From Streptomyces rishiriensis (GTDB lineage: Bacteria; Actinomycetota; Actinomycetes; Streptomycetales; Streptomycetaceae): a stretch of DNA of 64,000 nucleotides. Where the stretch lies: positions 248,001 through 312,000 of the forward strand of contig NZ_JAUSWV010000001.1 in NCBI RefSeq assembly GCF_030815485.1, read 5' to 3'. This document shows positions 1 to 8,664 of the stretch, piece by piece (within the stretch, counting starts at the first letter, position 1; every line of letters starts with the position of its first letter). The notes under the pieces were generated by a model that was not told the DNA's origin, searched no databases, and saw only the letters and a program-made list of their open reading frames with translations. The translations under genes and the position numbers were made by a program.

Positions 1-2
1 CC

Positions 3-53
3 GTCGACCTCAAGGGCTACGTCGTGAAGGACGCCACGGGCAACAAGTTTGCG
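3..53 (+). pseudogene. Lamin-tail domain stump
   Basis: From base 3 the frame reads VDLKGYVVKDATGNKF, which fits a strand of a lamin-tail (LTD) domain of secreted actinobacterial proteins. After that the likeness stops and unrelated sequence follows. Only an inner piece is visible because the window begins inside it. The call rests on about 16 residues, so it is tentative. Confidence 0.35.
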
Positions 54-205
54 GGGCGAAGGCAGGCGCGGCGCTGTCCCTCCCTGCAGGACTCGACAGG
101 AAGAGACAGCATCGTTCTGGTCCACGACGGAGCCGTCCCCTGCGCCAACTCCAGCCATAAGGCGCAGAACGCCACCGCGTGCGGTGCGCACTCCTACCGC
201 CTGCC

Positions 206-248
206 CTCCGGAGCCGTGTGCGCAGGTTCGAATCCTGCCGGGGGCACC
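206..248 (+). other. 3' half of a tRNA (Arg-CCG type), probable attachment site
   Basis: The stretch begins with an anticodon-loop-like CTCCGGA, then has a T arm GCAGG-TTCGAAT-CCTGC (223-239), an acceptor strand CGGGGGC and the start of a CCA end. The matching 5' half (GCCCCCG acceptor, D arm) is absent upstream. A tRNA reduced to its part from anticodon loop to 3' end is the classic core of an integration site for tRNA-targeting elements. The isotype is inferred from the CCG in the loop position; the anticodon stem does not pair well. Confidence 0.6.
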
Positions 249-545
249 TTGCATGAGGTGCCCAAAGACCCCGCCACCAGCGCTTTCGCTGAGGACGAGG
301 TCTTGGCGTATGTGCAGGCAGATGCAGCCAGAAGCTGCCCCATGTCGCGGTCTGTGGACGAGGCGTGGACGGGATCTTGGAGCATCGCCGCAGGTGACGT
401 CCCCAAGTGACCAAGGACCCGCATCGGCTTCAGACGGCCGCTCCTGAACGATGGCCACGCTGCGGAGGCTGCCCGCGGTACCCGTGGAACGGCCAGCGCC
501 GCGCTAACGACGTTGCTCACCATCGCTTGCGGCGATGCGGGCGGC
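249..545. other. No recognisable gene
   Basis: Open frames exist on both strands, but they run through the tRNA fragment or resemble no protein I know. I see no repeat, hairpin or promoter worth naming here. Confidence 0.4.
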
Positions 546-1034
546 TCAGGACATGTCGAGTGCGCCCACAGTCGCACGGATGTGGGCCGGCCCGAGACGC
601 GGCCGCCCTCCGGCGCACCACCAGGAGAGCGGCCCCTCCACCTCGCGCGCATGCATGCCCAGGTTGTGTTCGACGCACAGAGGCCACGCCTGCCACAGAC
701 GCTCAGCGACGGTATCCTGCGCGGCGTCGGCAACGATCGCCAAGGCATGAGCAAGGTCTTCGGCCACCTTTGGGTACAAGTGACCGCCGTGCCACTCGCC
801 ATTGGCCAGCGCAACGTAGACACACTCCGGCTCGCCCGCCTCGTAGGAAGGCTGGGCCACCAGTTGCAGGGGCTCCTGCTCAGGAAGAGTCACTGCCAAA
901 TCCCGGTTGAGGAGCGCAAGAGCCTCGTCCCACAAGGGGTACTCGCCCAGCGAGACGCGACGGAGCCCAGGACTGTCGAAGAGAGCATGCATAGGGCCAT
1001 CCTCCACTACGGACAGCCGACCCCAATCGCGCAC
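546..1034 (-). CDS. Hypothetical protein, 162 aa
   Basis: This is an intact frame of normal Streptomyces codon use, opening with GTG. The protein is acidic and soluble, with no signal peptide or membrane segment; a Trp-rich patch (WLCVEHNLG-like, about residues 118-130) and an aliphatic mid-section suggest a small globular fold. It lies just downstream of, and on the same strand as, the broken NERD gene (23 bases apart), so the two may once have formed an operon. I do not recognise the family. Confidence 0.6.
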   Translation of the reverse strand: MRDWGRLSVVEDGPMHALFDSPGLRRVSLGEYPLWDEALALLNRDLAVTLPEQEPLQLVAQPSYEAGEPECVYVALANGEWHGGHLYPKVAEDLAHALAIVADAAQDTVAERLWQAWPLCVEHNLGMHAREVEGPLSWWCAGGRPRLGPAHIRATVGALDMS

Positions 1035-1056
1035 CAGGTCGTAATAGGGCGCAGAC

Positions 1057-1942
1057 TCAGGCCTTGCTCCAGGCCTGTCGATGGCGAGCGACGCTGTACA
1101 CCTGCTCGACCTGCTCGGCCGTCAGCACCCCTGAGAGCGGGGCCAGAGCCGCTACTTGGCGCCCCTGGTACACCCGGACGCTGAGTTGCGTGGCGACCAC
1201 CTTGAGATCGGTGACACCAACGAAGACGAGTACTGGCTCAACTTGCACGGGAAAGCCGCAGTAGTGCTCAAGCACCCGAACCACGCGCTTGGCCTCCGCT
1301 CGACTCTTGCGTGCGTAGGGCGCCGGCTTTCCGTGATCGACTTTCACAGCATCGTCGCCGACCCATACGGCCTTGTTGTGGTGGTGCTTCGTATTGATGC
1401 TGAACACCCCGCCAGGCCCGATCAGCAAATGATCGACGTCCACATCGTTGGCCAGCGGGATGGAATGCAGGACGCGCCATCCGCGACGCGCCAAGCGGTT
1501 CAGCTCGGCTCCCACTCTCCTCTCCCCCGCCAGGCCCCTACGCCACGAGTCCCACTCCGTAGGACGCCGCAGAAGCCGTGAGACGACTCCGCTCGATCAG
1601 ACCTGGGCCGGATTTGTCGAGCAGGTCGCGGAGGGACTCACCGGGACGGTTGGCGGAAAGGTCATCGGCCGGTGTCAGAGGCGGCAGCATCAGAAGGGCT
1701 TCAGCCTCCGGTGCCCCCTGCGACAACACCGGCTCAGGGTTGTTGCGTAAGTGGGGTGTCAACACGGCGATCACGTCGTCGCGATACTCACCGACCAAGA
1801 CGGTGATGTCCCCCGTCCTCACGTCCGCCCAGCCGACCGCGGTGCCATCCGGCAGATTCGCGTACCAGCGATCATGTCCGTACCGCTTCCAGCGCGTGAC
1901 CTTCAGCTCCACGAGTCCCCCTCGTCCGCTCTCAGCCCGAAG
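1057..1942 (-). pseudogene. NERD-domain protein, frameshifted
   Basis: The N-terminal part (1942 to about 1570) has the RYGHDRWYANLPDGTAVGWAD opening and DDLSANRPGESL stretch seen in Streptomyces NERD proteins. The C-terminal part (to 1057) is the nuclease-related domain itself, with RRGWRVLHSI, VDHLLIGPGGVFSINTKHH and a late beta strand. The halves are in different frames, joined by a one-base shift near 1570-1600; across it the family sequence WRRGLAGERRVGAEL continues in the second frame. GTG at 1909 is an alternative start. NERD proteins are thought to act on DNA or signalling, but their role is poorly defined. It may be a real pseudogene or a sequencing error. Confidence 0.75.
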
Positions 1943-1971
1943 CATCGCAGCAGGCAGGGCTCGAAACGAGA

Positions 1972-1999
1972 GAGGCCCCGGACAATATGCCGGGGCCTC
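1972..1999 (-). terminator. Strong hairpin, rho-independent-like
   Basis: A perfect 10-bp stem (GAGGCCCCGG / CCGGGGCCTC, 8-base loop) is followed on the minus strand by a T-rich run. It lies upstream of the NERD gene, so it probably ended transcription from the small gene at 3535-3879 before an IS element landed between them. Confidence 0.6.
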
Positions 2000-2046
2000 A
2001 CAGGTGGGCTTACAGCGGCTAACACAATGAAGTGCTGAGAACCCAG

Positions 2047-2577
2047 CTACAGGCATCCCGGCTCGCCGTTGGCCACGAACCGTGCCAGGGATCGCTCCAG
2101 CAGCTCGAGCAACTGCCGCAGGTCATCAGCCACCCGGTCGAGCTCCGGTTCGTCCAGCGACGCCGTTCGCGTCCGGTAGATCACTCCGCCAGGGCTAGCG
2201 ACGTAGGACAGGCCGCCGCCGTTCGAGCCGATGACCAGACCGTCGGCCTTCCTGTCCGCGCTGACATCGACAGCGCCGTACTGCTTGAACCGTAGAAGGA
2301 CGTCGCCCGCCGAGTCGACGAAGTAGCCGTTGCCGACGTCCGCCCAGGTGACGTCGCCGATGGTGTCGTAGAAGGTGACCAGGTCGGCAGGGATGATGCC
2401 AGCCTGAGCAAGCGTGCGAGCCGCGGCCTGGTCGGCGTGGTCGGCCAGCCGGACCTCATTGGCTCCCGGGGGAAAGCCGTGCCAGCGCTCGAACTCGTCT
2501 GTCATTGCCTTCAGGGTCTCCGAGACCCTGCTCGCCCATGAGGCCAGCCAGGTGGGCGAAGGCGAATGGTCACTCAT
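2047..2577 (-). CDS. SUKH (SMI1/KNR4)-like passenger protein, 176 aa
   Basis: The protein has the layout of SUKH-superfamily proteins: an N-terminal helical part, then LPADLV-like helix and FYDTIGDVTWADVGNGYFV (about residues 87-107), then beta strands around DVLLRFKQYGAVDVSAD and a C-terminal helix. SUKH proteins commonly serve as immunity proteins against polymorphic toxins, but some are not linked to toxins. No toxin is visible here. The gene lies inside the inverted repeats of the surrounding IS element, 61 bases downstream of the transposase on the same strand, and could be co-transcribed with it. The family call is by pattern, not by search. Confidence 0.65.
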   Translation of the reverse strand: MSDHSPSPTWLASWASRVSETLKAMTDEFERWHGFPPGANEVRLADHADQAAARTLAQAGIIPADLVTFYDTIGDVTWADVGNGYFVDSAGDVLLRFKQYGAVDVSADRKADGLVIGSNGGGLSYVASPGGVIYRTRTASLDEPELDRVADDLRQLLELLERSLARFVANGEPGCL

Positions 2578-2638
2578 GAGGCCGGATCATGGCACGGCCG
2601 CAGACATCCACGGTGCGCCCAACAACCCTGCCCAAAGG

Positions 2639-3508
2639 TCAGCGCAATGTCCTGAGCTGCCGGTGGGTGATGAGGCAGCAGGCGAGTTTGAGGAAGGCTT
2701 CGTGCATGTCGGCCCTGCGTTCCCAGCGGATTCGCAGGCGCCGGAAGCCGTGCAACCAGGCAATCGTCCTCTCGACCACCCAGCGGTAGGTGCCCAGGCC
2801 AGTGCCATGCCGTGTTCCTCGCCGAGCGATCGCCGGGACGATGCCGCGAGCCCGGACCTGATCACGGTAGACGTCATGGTCATAGCTGCGGTCTGCGAAC
2901 AGCGAGTCGGGCTTGCGACGCGGTCGTCCGACGCGGCCACGGACGGGCGGGACCGCGTCGAGCAGGGGCAGGAGCTGGGTCACGTCGTTGCGATTGCCGC
3001 CGGTCAACAGGACGGCGAGCGGAGTGCCGTGTCCGTCGGTGATGATGTGGTGCTTCGAGCCGGCCCGCCCACGGTCGACCGGCGACGGGCCCGTCTGTCT
3101 CGCTCCCCCTTTTAGCGCCCTGACGTGCGAGGAGTCGACCACGCAGCGGGACCAGTCCAGCCGGGAGCCCGCGTTCAGCTCGGCCAGTAGGTCCTCATGC
3201 AAGCGTTGCCAGACCCCGGCCTCGTTCCCGTCCCGCAACCTGCGCCAGCACGTCATGCCGGAGCCGAAGCCCAGCTCTTGAGGGAGATGCTCCCACTGTA
3301 TTCCGGTGTGCAGCACGTACAGGATCCCGCAGAGCACCTCCCGGTCCGGCAGCGGCTTGCGGCCGGGATACCGGAAGCGTCGCTCGCGCTGCGGCAGCAA
3401 CGGCTCCAGGCGGTCCCACAGCTCTTCCGACACGATCCACGGTGACGTCCCCACAAGGGGGCGAACGCTCAACTCCCGCCCCGGACACGGCCGACACCGC
3501 CTGCCCAC
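2639..3508 (-). CDS. IS5-family transposase, 289 aa
   Basis: A DDE transposase. The N-terminal part carries WDRLEPLLPQRERRFRYPG and a helix-turn-helix-like region; the catalytic domain shows VVDSSHVRA (first Asp, about residue 138), SLFADRSYD (second Asp) and the YRWVVERTIAWLHGFRRLRIR signature with the catalytic Glu. The length fits the family and no frameshift is seen, so it could be active. The true start may be an internal GTG or ATG nearer to the conserved part, because the first 25 residues read through to the inverted repeat. Confidence 0.9.
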   Translation of the reverse strand: MGRRCRPCPGRELSVRPLVGTSPWIVSEELWDRLEPLLPQRERRFRYPGRKPLPDREVLCGILYVLHTGIQWEHLPQELGFGSGMTCWRRLRDGNEAGVWQRLHEDLLAELNAGSRLDWSRCVVDSSHVRALKGGARQTGPSPVDRGRAGSKHHIITDGHGTPLAVLLTGGNRNDVTQLLPLLDAVPPVRGRVGRPRRKPDSLFADRSYDHDVYRDQVRARGIVPAIARRGTRHGTGLGTYRWVVERTIAWLHGFRRLRIRWERRADMHEAFLKLACCLITHRQLRTLR

Positions 3509-3534
3509 CTCATTGTGTTAGCCGCTGTTAGTGA

Positions 3535-3879
3535 TCAGACGTGCATTTCACGGACCAGTGTGTCGTCTCCCTGGTAGAGCTCCAGGGAGTAGCTCAAACC
3601 GAGGCGGTGAAGTACGCCGCCGAGTTCGTCGAAGTGTTGAGGGTCGACGACTCCGTTCAGGAGGATGTCTGGACCCTCGATCGGCTCGACCTCCAGCTGG
3701 CACCAGCTGGTTTCGACTTCGTAGCTGTGCCAAGAAGACGACCTCGAACTCCACCCCGTTCGCACGAAGTGCTGGGCCACCGCAGAGGCATCCCGGCAAC
3801 CGCGCAGGACACCGCATACGTTGTTGCCAACCTCCACCCACTCAGGATCGATCTTCTGGTCATCGTCGGATACGTCCAC
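3535..3879 (-). CDS. Small acidic hypothetical protein, 114 aa
   Basis: An intact small acidic frame starting at MDVSDDDQKI. It has no membrane segment and ends only 5 bases from the TTA duplication of the neighbouring IS element, so its 3' flank was altered by the insertion. Its strand-rich middle (YEVETSWCQLEVEPIEG) suggests a small beta-rich fold. Before the insertion it would have lain upstream of the NERD gene on the same strand. Family not recognised. Confidence 0.55.
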   Translation of the reverse strand: MDVSDDDQKIDPEWVEVGNNVCGVLRGCRDASAVAQHFVRTGWSSRSSSWHSYEVETSWCQLEVEPIEGPDILLNGVVDPQHFDELGGVLHRLGLSYSLELYQGDDTLVREMHV

Positions 3880-3912
3880 GCCGGAAGTATGAGGCCCAGG
3901 TTTCTCGTGCGA

Positions 3913-4240
3913 TCACTCGTATTCGCGCAACAGATCCTCGATACGCCGGTTGGCGACGTTCTGCCGTCCGTCGAGGCACTTCGCGTAGCGGGTCAGCAGG
4001 ACCTCGACGCTGTTGCCGGCGCGCTCGGCAACCTGGGTGCAATCGACTCCGGCATTGAGCCAAGTCGACAGCGCCGAGTGCCGGGGGTCGTACGGGCGAC
4101 TCGCAGGCGGTGAGGAGGCGATGGCCGGCGGGAGCGCGAGGATCCGGGCCCTGCCACACGCGGTAGTGGACGACCGAGCCTTTCTCGCTGAAGAAGAGGC
4201 GCCCGTCGTCTGCGGTCCCGGGTGGCCAACTTCCGAATTC
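3913..4240 (-). pseudogene. Tyrosine integrase, C-terminal stump
   Basis: The end of a phage-type integrase is clear: RPYDPRHSALSTWLNAG holds the R-x-x-R/H box II region (RHS), and AERAGNSVEVLLTRYAKCLDG carries the catalytic Tyr. The piece upstream (GTADDGRLFFSEKGSVVHYR) sits in a different frame, so a frameshift lies near 4150. Everything N-terminal of about 4240 is missing. The fragment belongs to an integrative element; with the tRNA half at 206-248 it may mark a decayed integration locus. Confidence 0.8.
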
Positions 4241-4275
4241 AGGTGCACATCGGCGGCGACGACGTCAGCGGATCC

Positions 4276-4326
4276 GTACCGCTGGTGGCCATGAACCCTT
4301 CGCGAGTTCATGGCCACCAGCGGTAC
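4276..4326. repeat. Perfect 21-bp inverted repeat with 9-base loop
   Basis: GTACCGCTGGTGGCCATGAA (plus C) at 4276-4296 is exactly complementary to 4306-4326, with loop CCTTCGCGA. There is no T run, so it is not an ordinary terminator. It sits exactly between the integrase stump and a tRNA-like piece, and could be an element end, a resolution site or the scar of a head-to-head junction. Confidence 0.8.
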
Positions 4327-4360
4327 TCAGGTGCGACCTCGTGGCACCACACTTGACCGG

Positions 4361-4393
4361 GGCGTGCCCGAGTGGTTAAAGCGCACGGGCGGT
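4361..4393 (+). other. tRNA 5'-like fragment
   Basis: GCGTGCCCGAGTGGTTAAAG resembles the acceptor-to-D-arm section of a class II tRNA (Tyr/Ser type). No anticodon arm or T arm follows, because transposase-derived sequence takes over at about 4400-4470. It could be a tRNA cut by a rearrangement, or chance likeness. Confidence 0.35.
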
Positions 4394-4469
4394 GTTGTTC
4401 GCGTTGCGCCTCCCACGTCCACCGAACTGCCCGAAGCGCGCTCGCATCGAGCGCTGTCACACGCCGGCT

Positions 4470-5015
4470 GGGCACCCCTTCACTCTGCCCATCCCGCTTC
4501 AGGGCCGCGCCCGGGGAACCGGCCACGGTCGCTCGGAGATCCGCCGGATCAAAGCCGCCACCGTCAACAGCCTCCTCTTCCCCGGAGCTCGCCAGGCTGT
4601 CCAGATCAAGCGCCGGCGCACCGACCACAAGACCGGCAGGACCACCGTCAGGACGGTCTATGCCGTCACCAGCCTGACCGCCGAGCAGGCCAACGCGGCC
4701 CAGCTCGCCCGACTCGTCCGCGACCACTGGGAGATCGAGGCCCTGCACCACGTCCGCGACACTACTTTCGCCGAGGACGCCTCTCAGCTGCGGACCGGCA
4801 ACGCGCCCCGTGCGATGGCCACCTGGCGCAACCTCGCCATCGGAGCCCTCCGCATGGCAGGAGTGAGAAACATCGCGGCCAGCCTTCGCCGCAACGCCCG
4901 CGACCCTCGTCGCCCCCTCGCACGTGTGGGCCTCGAACCGAACGTCATGCAACTACACCGAAGCCCTGGGACTGACGTGACCATTGGAACGGCATTGCGC
5001 CCGGGTTCGCCATGA
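4470..5015 (+). pseudogene. ISAs1-family transposase, C-terminal fragment
   Basis: The H-G-R-x-E-x-R motif ([11 protein letters not shown]) and the [38 protein letters not shown] block are diagnostic for the catalytic C-terminal half of ISAs1 (DDE) transposases. The N-terminal half is missing and no start codon fits, so this is a remnant. It ends close to, or inside, the following regulator fragment. Confidence 0.8.
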
Positions 5016-5717
5016 CCTGCTGCTTGCGCACGCACCCGACCCTGTACCCGAACCCCTCCGCGACGCCACCGTCACCGAAGACGCACCTGTCGCCGGACTC
5101 CGTGACGCCATCTGCGACTCCTGCGGCAGTACTGGCAGGTGGCCATCGAGCCGGTCTGGCCGCAGATGCGACTGGTACTGGAAGCGGACATGACCTACCG
5201 CGCCCGCCAGCTCGCCCTGGGGGGCGCCCGACTGCTGTTCGCCGACATGCACCCGAACCTGCGCTGGCAGGACGGAGAGCTATATATCCGCAAGATGATC
5301 AGCAGACACCGGGTTGCGGCATCTGGCCGAGGACTGTTGCTCCTGCCGTCCGTGTTCGCACACAAGCCCGCGCCTCCCGTCAGCCCAGACGAGCCGCCGA
5401 GTCTCGTTTATCCCAGCCGGGGAGTAGCCACGCTGTGGGGCTCCGAGACGCCGACCGTCGACACAACCGCTCTGGTGTCTCTGCTCGGTTCATCCCGGAC
5501 GAAACTGCTCAGCCTCCTGGAAGAGCCGCTGCCCACCGTAGAGCTCGCCCGCCGTCTCAACGTCACCCCCAGCGCCGTCTCCCAGCACCTGCGTGTCCTG
5601 CACTCCACAGGAGTGGTCACCCGGACACGTGACGGACGGCATGTGCTGTACCGGAGAAGCATGCTCGGCGACCGACTCACGACCACCGCTGCCAGACCGC
5701 GCACTCACGACACCTGA
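5004..5717 (+). pseudogene. ArsR-type winged-helix regulator, truncated and frameshifted
   Basis: The C-terminal part is a clear winged helix: LLEEPLPTVELARRLNVTP, SAVSQHLRVLHSTGVV and a wing at TRDGRHVLYRR. The middle (YWQVAIEPVWPQMRLVLEAD) matches the effector region of the long (~330 aa) Streptomyces ArsR-like proteins. The piece before it (PDPVPEPLRDATVTEDAPV, about 5030-5115) is in another frame, and the first ~100 residues are gone next to the ISAs1 remnant. A GTG at 5139 could still start a shorter protein of 192 aa with an intact DNA-binding part. Confidence 0.6.
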
Positions 5718-5950
5718 GAAACAGCAATCCGCCCCCGCCCGGCCGGGCGACCATCCACTCCCCCGAGCCCCGTATAGGTTCCCCACCCGCCCCGCCCGCT
5801 GACCACTTGAGCTCGCCATCGTTTGCCGACCGGCTGCGAGCATCCACCGAACCCGCGCCACCAGCGGGTTCACGGCGGCTCGAATCCAATCAGATTCGAT
5901 GGTGATTCATAACAGAACGGGCTCGGCGCGCCCGCACTGGGGCGCCGGGG

Positions 5951-6964
5951 TCAGCGCTCGGGCTTGGCAGGCCGCTGCATCAGCGCGGCCGCGGCCTGGT
6001 CCAGGGTGACCTTCTCGTGCAGCAGGGCGGACATCACTTCCGTGATCGGCATCTCGACACCGTGGGCCTGGGCGAGGGCGAGGATCGCCTCGGCGGACTT
6101 GACGCCCTCGGTGGTCTGCCGGGTGGCGGCTGTGGCTTGCCCGACGCTCAGGCCGTGGCCGAGGTGGGTGCCGAAGGTGCGGTTGCGGGAGAGCGGGGAG
6201 GTGCAGGTGGCCACGAGGTCACCCAGGCCGGCAAGGCCTGCGAGGGTGGCCGGGTGTGCGCCCATGGCCACAGCCAGCCGGGTGGTCTCCGCCAGCCCGC
6301 GGGTGATGAGCAACGCGTCGGCGTTGTCGCCCAGACCCCTGCCCGAGGCGATGCCGACCGCCAGGGCGATGACGTTCTTCACCGCACCGCCCAGCTCGCA
6401 GCCGATGACGTCGGTGCTGGTGTAGGGCCTGAAGTAGGAGGTGTGGCAGGCCCGCTGGAAGCACTGGGCGGCGGCCTCGTCGGGGCAGGCGACAGTGGCC
6501 GCGGCCGGCTGCCCGGCCATGATCTCAGCGGCGAGGTTCGGGCCGGACAGCACCGCGACCCGGTCCGCGCTCACGCCTGTCACCTCGGTGATGACCTGGC
6601 TCGCCCGCAGCCCGCTGCCCAGCTCGATGCCCTTCATCAGCGACACGATCACCGTGGCGGGCCCGATATGGGGTGCCCACGCGGCGAGGTTGGCCCGCAG
6701 AGACTGCGCAGGGATGGACAGCACCAGGTAGTCGGCGCCGTCCAGCGCGGAGGCAGGGTCGGTCGTGGCCGTCAGGGAGGCGGGCAGCTCCACGTCCGGG
6801 AAGTAGCCGGGGTTGCGGTGACGGGCGTTGATCCCGTCAGTGATCTCAGTCCGGCGGGCGTGGACAATGACGTCGGTGCCGGCGTCGGCCAGGACCTTAG
6901 CGACGGCGGTGCCCCAGGACCCGGCCGACAACACCGCCGCGCGGGCGGAACGGTGCCGGCTCAA
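5951..6964 (-). CDS. gpsA: NAD(P)-dependent glycerol-3-phosphate dehydrogenase (GpsA-like)
   Basis: GpsA reduces dihydroxyacetone phosphate to sn-glycerol 3-phosphate in the cytosol. The Rossmann motif [10 protein letters not shown] is at residues 13-22 (Ala-Gly-Ser-Trp-Gly kept, first Gly replaced by Ser). SLMKGIE (Lys111), [10 protein letters not shown] (139-148), the catalytic [15 protein letters not shown] (Lys196) and [13 protein letters not shown] (212-224) are all present, and 337 aa is the usual length. It probably starts at TTG 6964, in a TTGA overlap with the frame upstream. Chromosomal gpsA normally lies elsewhere, so this is likely a pathway-specific copy beside a MurG-like transferase and sugar genes. 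Confidence 0.85.
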   Translation of the reverse strand: MSRHRSARAAVLSAGSWGTAVAKVLADAGTDVIVHARRTEITDGINARHRNPGYFPDVELPASLTATTDPASALDGADYLVLSIPAQSLRANLAAWAPHIGPATVIVSLMKGIELGSGLRASQVITEVTGVSADRVAVLSGPNLAAEIMAGQPAAATVACPDEAAAQCFQRACHTSYFRPYTSTDVIGCELGGAVKNVIALAVGIASGRGLGDNADALLITRGLAETTRLAVAMGAHPATLAGLAGLGDLVATCTSPLSRNRTFGTHLGHGLSVGQATAATRQTTEGVKSAEAILALAQAHGVEMPITEVMSALLHEKVTLDQAAAALMQRPAKPER

Positions 6965-7221
6965 CTCGGGGTCCTCTCGCTGGACGCGGGCCCGTCACCG
7001 GGGCGGCGGCCGAGCCCGCACATCGTATCGGCCCCACCTAGCCCGGCCGGAACGCTCACCGTGCGGCGCAGGGTGAGCAGGACGGCGCAGCGGCCCGGAA
7101 GGGCCGGGGTCTCGCTTAGCTCGCGCCGCAGTTCGCCGGCGTGGGAGAGCCACCGCAGGTAAAGGCGGTCCCACGTGGCAGGTTCAGCGGGGCGCCCGCC
7201 CGTGTGATCCACAGTGAGGCC
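6961..7221 (-). CDS. Possible C-terminal remnant overlapping gpsA
   Basis: An open frame ends with TGA overlapping the gpsA TTG start, the arrangement of coupled genes. Its last ~85 residues ([20 protein letters not shown] onward) look coding, but nothing upstream gives a start or a known family. It may be the end of a lost gene of the same operon. Confidence 0.25.
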   Translation of the reverse strand, partial: GLTVDHTGGRPAEPATWDRLYLRWLSHAGELRRELSETPALPGRCAVLLTLRRTVSVPAGLGGADTMCGLGRRPGDGPASSERTPS

Positions 7222-7494
7222 GGCGGCGCGGGTCTGCTCCCCCAGGCAGGGTGGGTGCGCTGCCGCGAGGCCTGTGTGGGGACCACCAGCCGTCCGGCCA
7301 GGACGCGGAGATCTGACGATGCGGCAGTCCGCGCGCCGGACGGCCGCCCGGCGCGCGGAGACGGATGACCCGTGCGGCGTACCCACGAGACACTGAGTCG
7401 CGTCGCCCAGCACGCTGTTGTACCGGTCCCGCTTCGACAGGAGGCGCTACTGTGACGGCTCGTCTGATGCCCGCCGAGTCTTGGAGCAGTCCCG

Positions 7495-8658
7495 ATGAGC
7501 AGCGCCGCATTCCGTCTCGTCGTCACGGGCGGCGGGACGGGAGGACACACGTATCCCGCCCTCACCGCGGTGGGTACCTTGCGAGCGAGACTCGCGGCTG
7601 AGGGGCGGTCGCTTGACGCTCTGTGGATCGGGACAGCCGAGGGCCTGGAGGCGCGTGTGGCGCCGGCCGAGGGCATTCAATTCGTCAGCGTCGTGACGGG
7701 CAAGATCCGCCGCTCCAAGAACCCGCTGAAACTCGTGTCCCCGGCGAACGTACGGGACATGGCGCAGGTGCCGCTCGGTGTCCTCCAGGCGCGCAGGGCG
7801 ATCGAGCAGTTCCAGCCGGACGTGGTGCTGGCGACAGGCGGCTATGTTGCGGTGCCGGCCGGGCTGGCGGCGCGGATGTGCCGCCGCCCGCTGGTGCTGC
7901 ACGAGCAGACGGTGCGCCTAGGGCTGGCGAACCGGAAGCTGGCATCGGCGGCTGCCCGGATCTGTGTGTCCTCGGAGTCGACGCTGGCGTTGTTGTCGGA
8001 GTCGGCACGGCAGATCGCCCTGGTGACGGGCAACCCGGTGCGGCCGGAGGTCCTGTCCGGGCACGCGGCCAAAGCGGTTGAGGCGCTGGGGCTGGTGGGC
8101 TTCGCCGGGCAGTTGCCGACGGTTTACGTCACGGGTGGTGCGCAGGGCTCGCAGCAGATCAACGAGCTGGTGGGCGAGGTGCTGCCGTGGCTGCTGCAAC
8201 AGGCGAACGTGGTCCATCAGTGCGGCCCGGCTCATGTGGAGGGTCTGCGGGTGCGGGCGGCCGGGCTGCCCGGCGAGCTGGCCGGACGGTACTACCTGGC
8301 CGGGTACGTCGGTGCGGAGCTGCCGGACGTGCTCGCGCTGGCCGACGTGGTGATCTCGCGCAGCGGTGCGGGGACACTGGCGGAGCTGACGGCACTGGGC
8401 AAGCCCGCGGTGTTCGTGCCGCTGGCGTCGGCGGCGGGCAACGAGCAGGCGCACAACGCGCGCCACCTGCAGGAGGCCGGGGCCGCGCTCGCGCTCGAAG
8501 GCGAGGTGACGGGGGCCCGGGGGCGGGACGCGTTGGGCCCGCTCCTGGCCGATGCCCACCTGCGGCAGGCGATGGCGGAGCGGGCCCGTGCGCACGGCCG
8601 TCCGGACGCGGCCGACCGGCTCGTCGACGAGATCCTGGCCGCCGCAGCGTCCGGCTGA
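7495..8658 (+). CDS. MurG-like UDP-N-acetylglucosamine transferase (paralog)
   Basis: MurG adds GlcNAc from UDP-GlcNAc to lipid I at the inner membrane face. This 387-aa protein keeps the GT-B hallmarks: the Gly-rich loop TGGGTGGHTYPAL (11-23), LATGGYVAVP (112-121), HEQTVRLGLANR (136-147; MurG has HEQNA-x-x-GLANR), GNPVR, VTGGAQGSQQIN, and the donor-site SRSGAGTLAELTALGKPAVF. The EQN-to-EQT change near the acceptor site hints at another acceptor. It lies outside any division cluster and diverges from gpsA, so it is probably part of a small biosynthetic set. It starts at ATG 7495, about 10 bases after a GGAG. Confidence 0.85.
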   Translation: MSSAAFRLVVTGGGTGGHTYPALTAVGTLRARLAAEGRSLDALWIGTAEGLEARVAPAEGIQFVSVVTGKIRRSKNPLKLVSPANVRDMAQVPLGVLQARRAIEQFQPDVVLATGGYVAVPAGLAARMCRRPLVLHEQTVRLGLANRKLASAAARICVSSESTLALLSESARQIALVTGNPVRPEVLSGHAAKAVEALGLVGFAGQLPTVYVTGGAQGSQQINELVGEVLPWLLQQANVVHQCGPAHVEGLRVRAAGLPGELAGRYYLAGYVGAELPDVLALADVVISRSGAGTLAELTALGKPAVFVPLASAAGNEQAHNARHLQEAGAALALEGEVTGARGRDALGPLLADAHLRQAMAERARAHGRPDAADRLVDEILAAAASG

Positions 8659-8664
8659 GCGGCG

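Larger units (their letters stand above)
2013..3527 (-). mobile_element. IS5-family element with passenger gene
   Basis: Perfect 18-bp inverted repeats (CAGCGGCTAACACAATGA at 2013-2030 and its complement at 3510-3527) bound 1515 bp, flanked by a direct TTA duplication (2010-2012, 3528-3530), as expected for TNA-targeting IS5 elements. Inside are an apparently intact transposase and, downstream on the same strand, a SUKH-like gene. A usual IS5 element of this kind holds only the transposase, so about 0.5 kb is cargo. Confidence 0.85.

Noticed and set aside
194..823. A 209-codon minus-strand frame at the left edge
   Set aside because: It crosses the tRNA fragment and overlaps the better-supported gene at 546-1034 in another frame.
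6017..7162. A 381-codon open frame opposite gpsA
   Set aside because: It is the high-G+C mirror of a gene whose every motif is conserved; the antisense product is Gly/Arg/Ala-rich with no family likeness.
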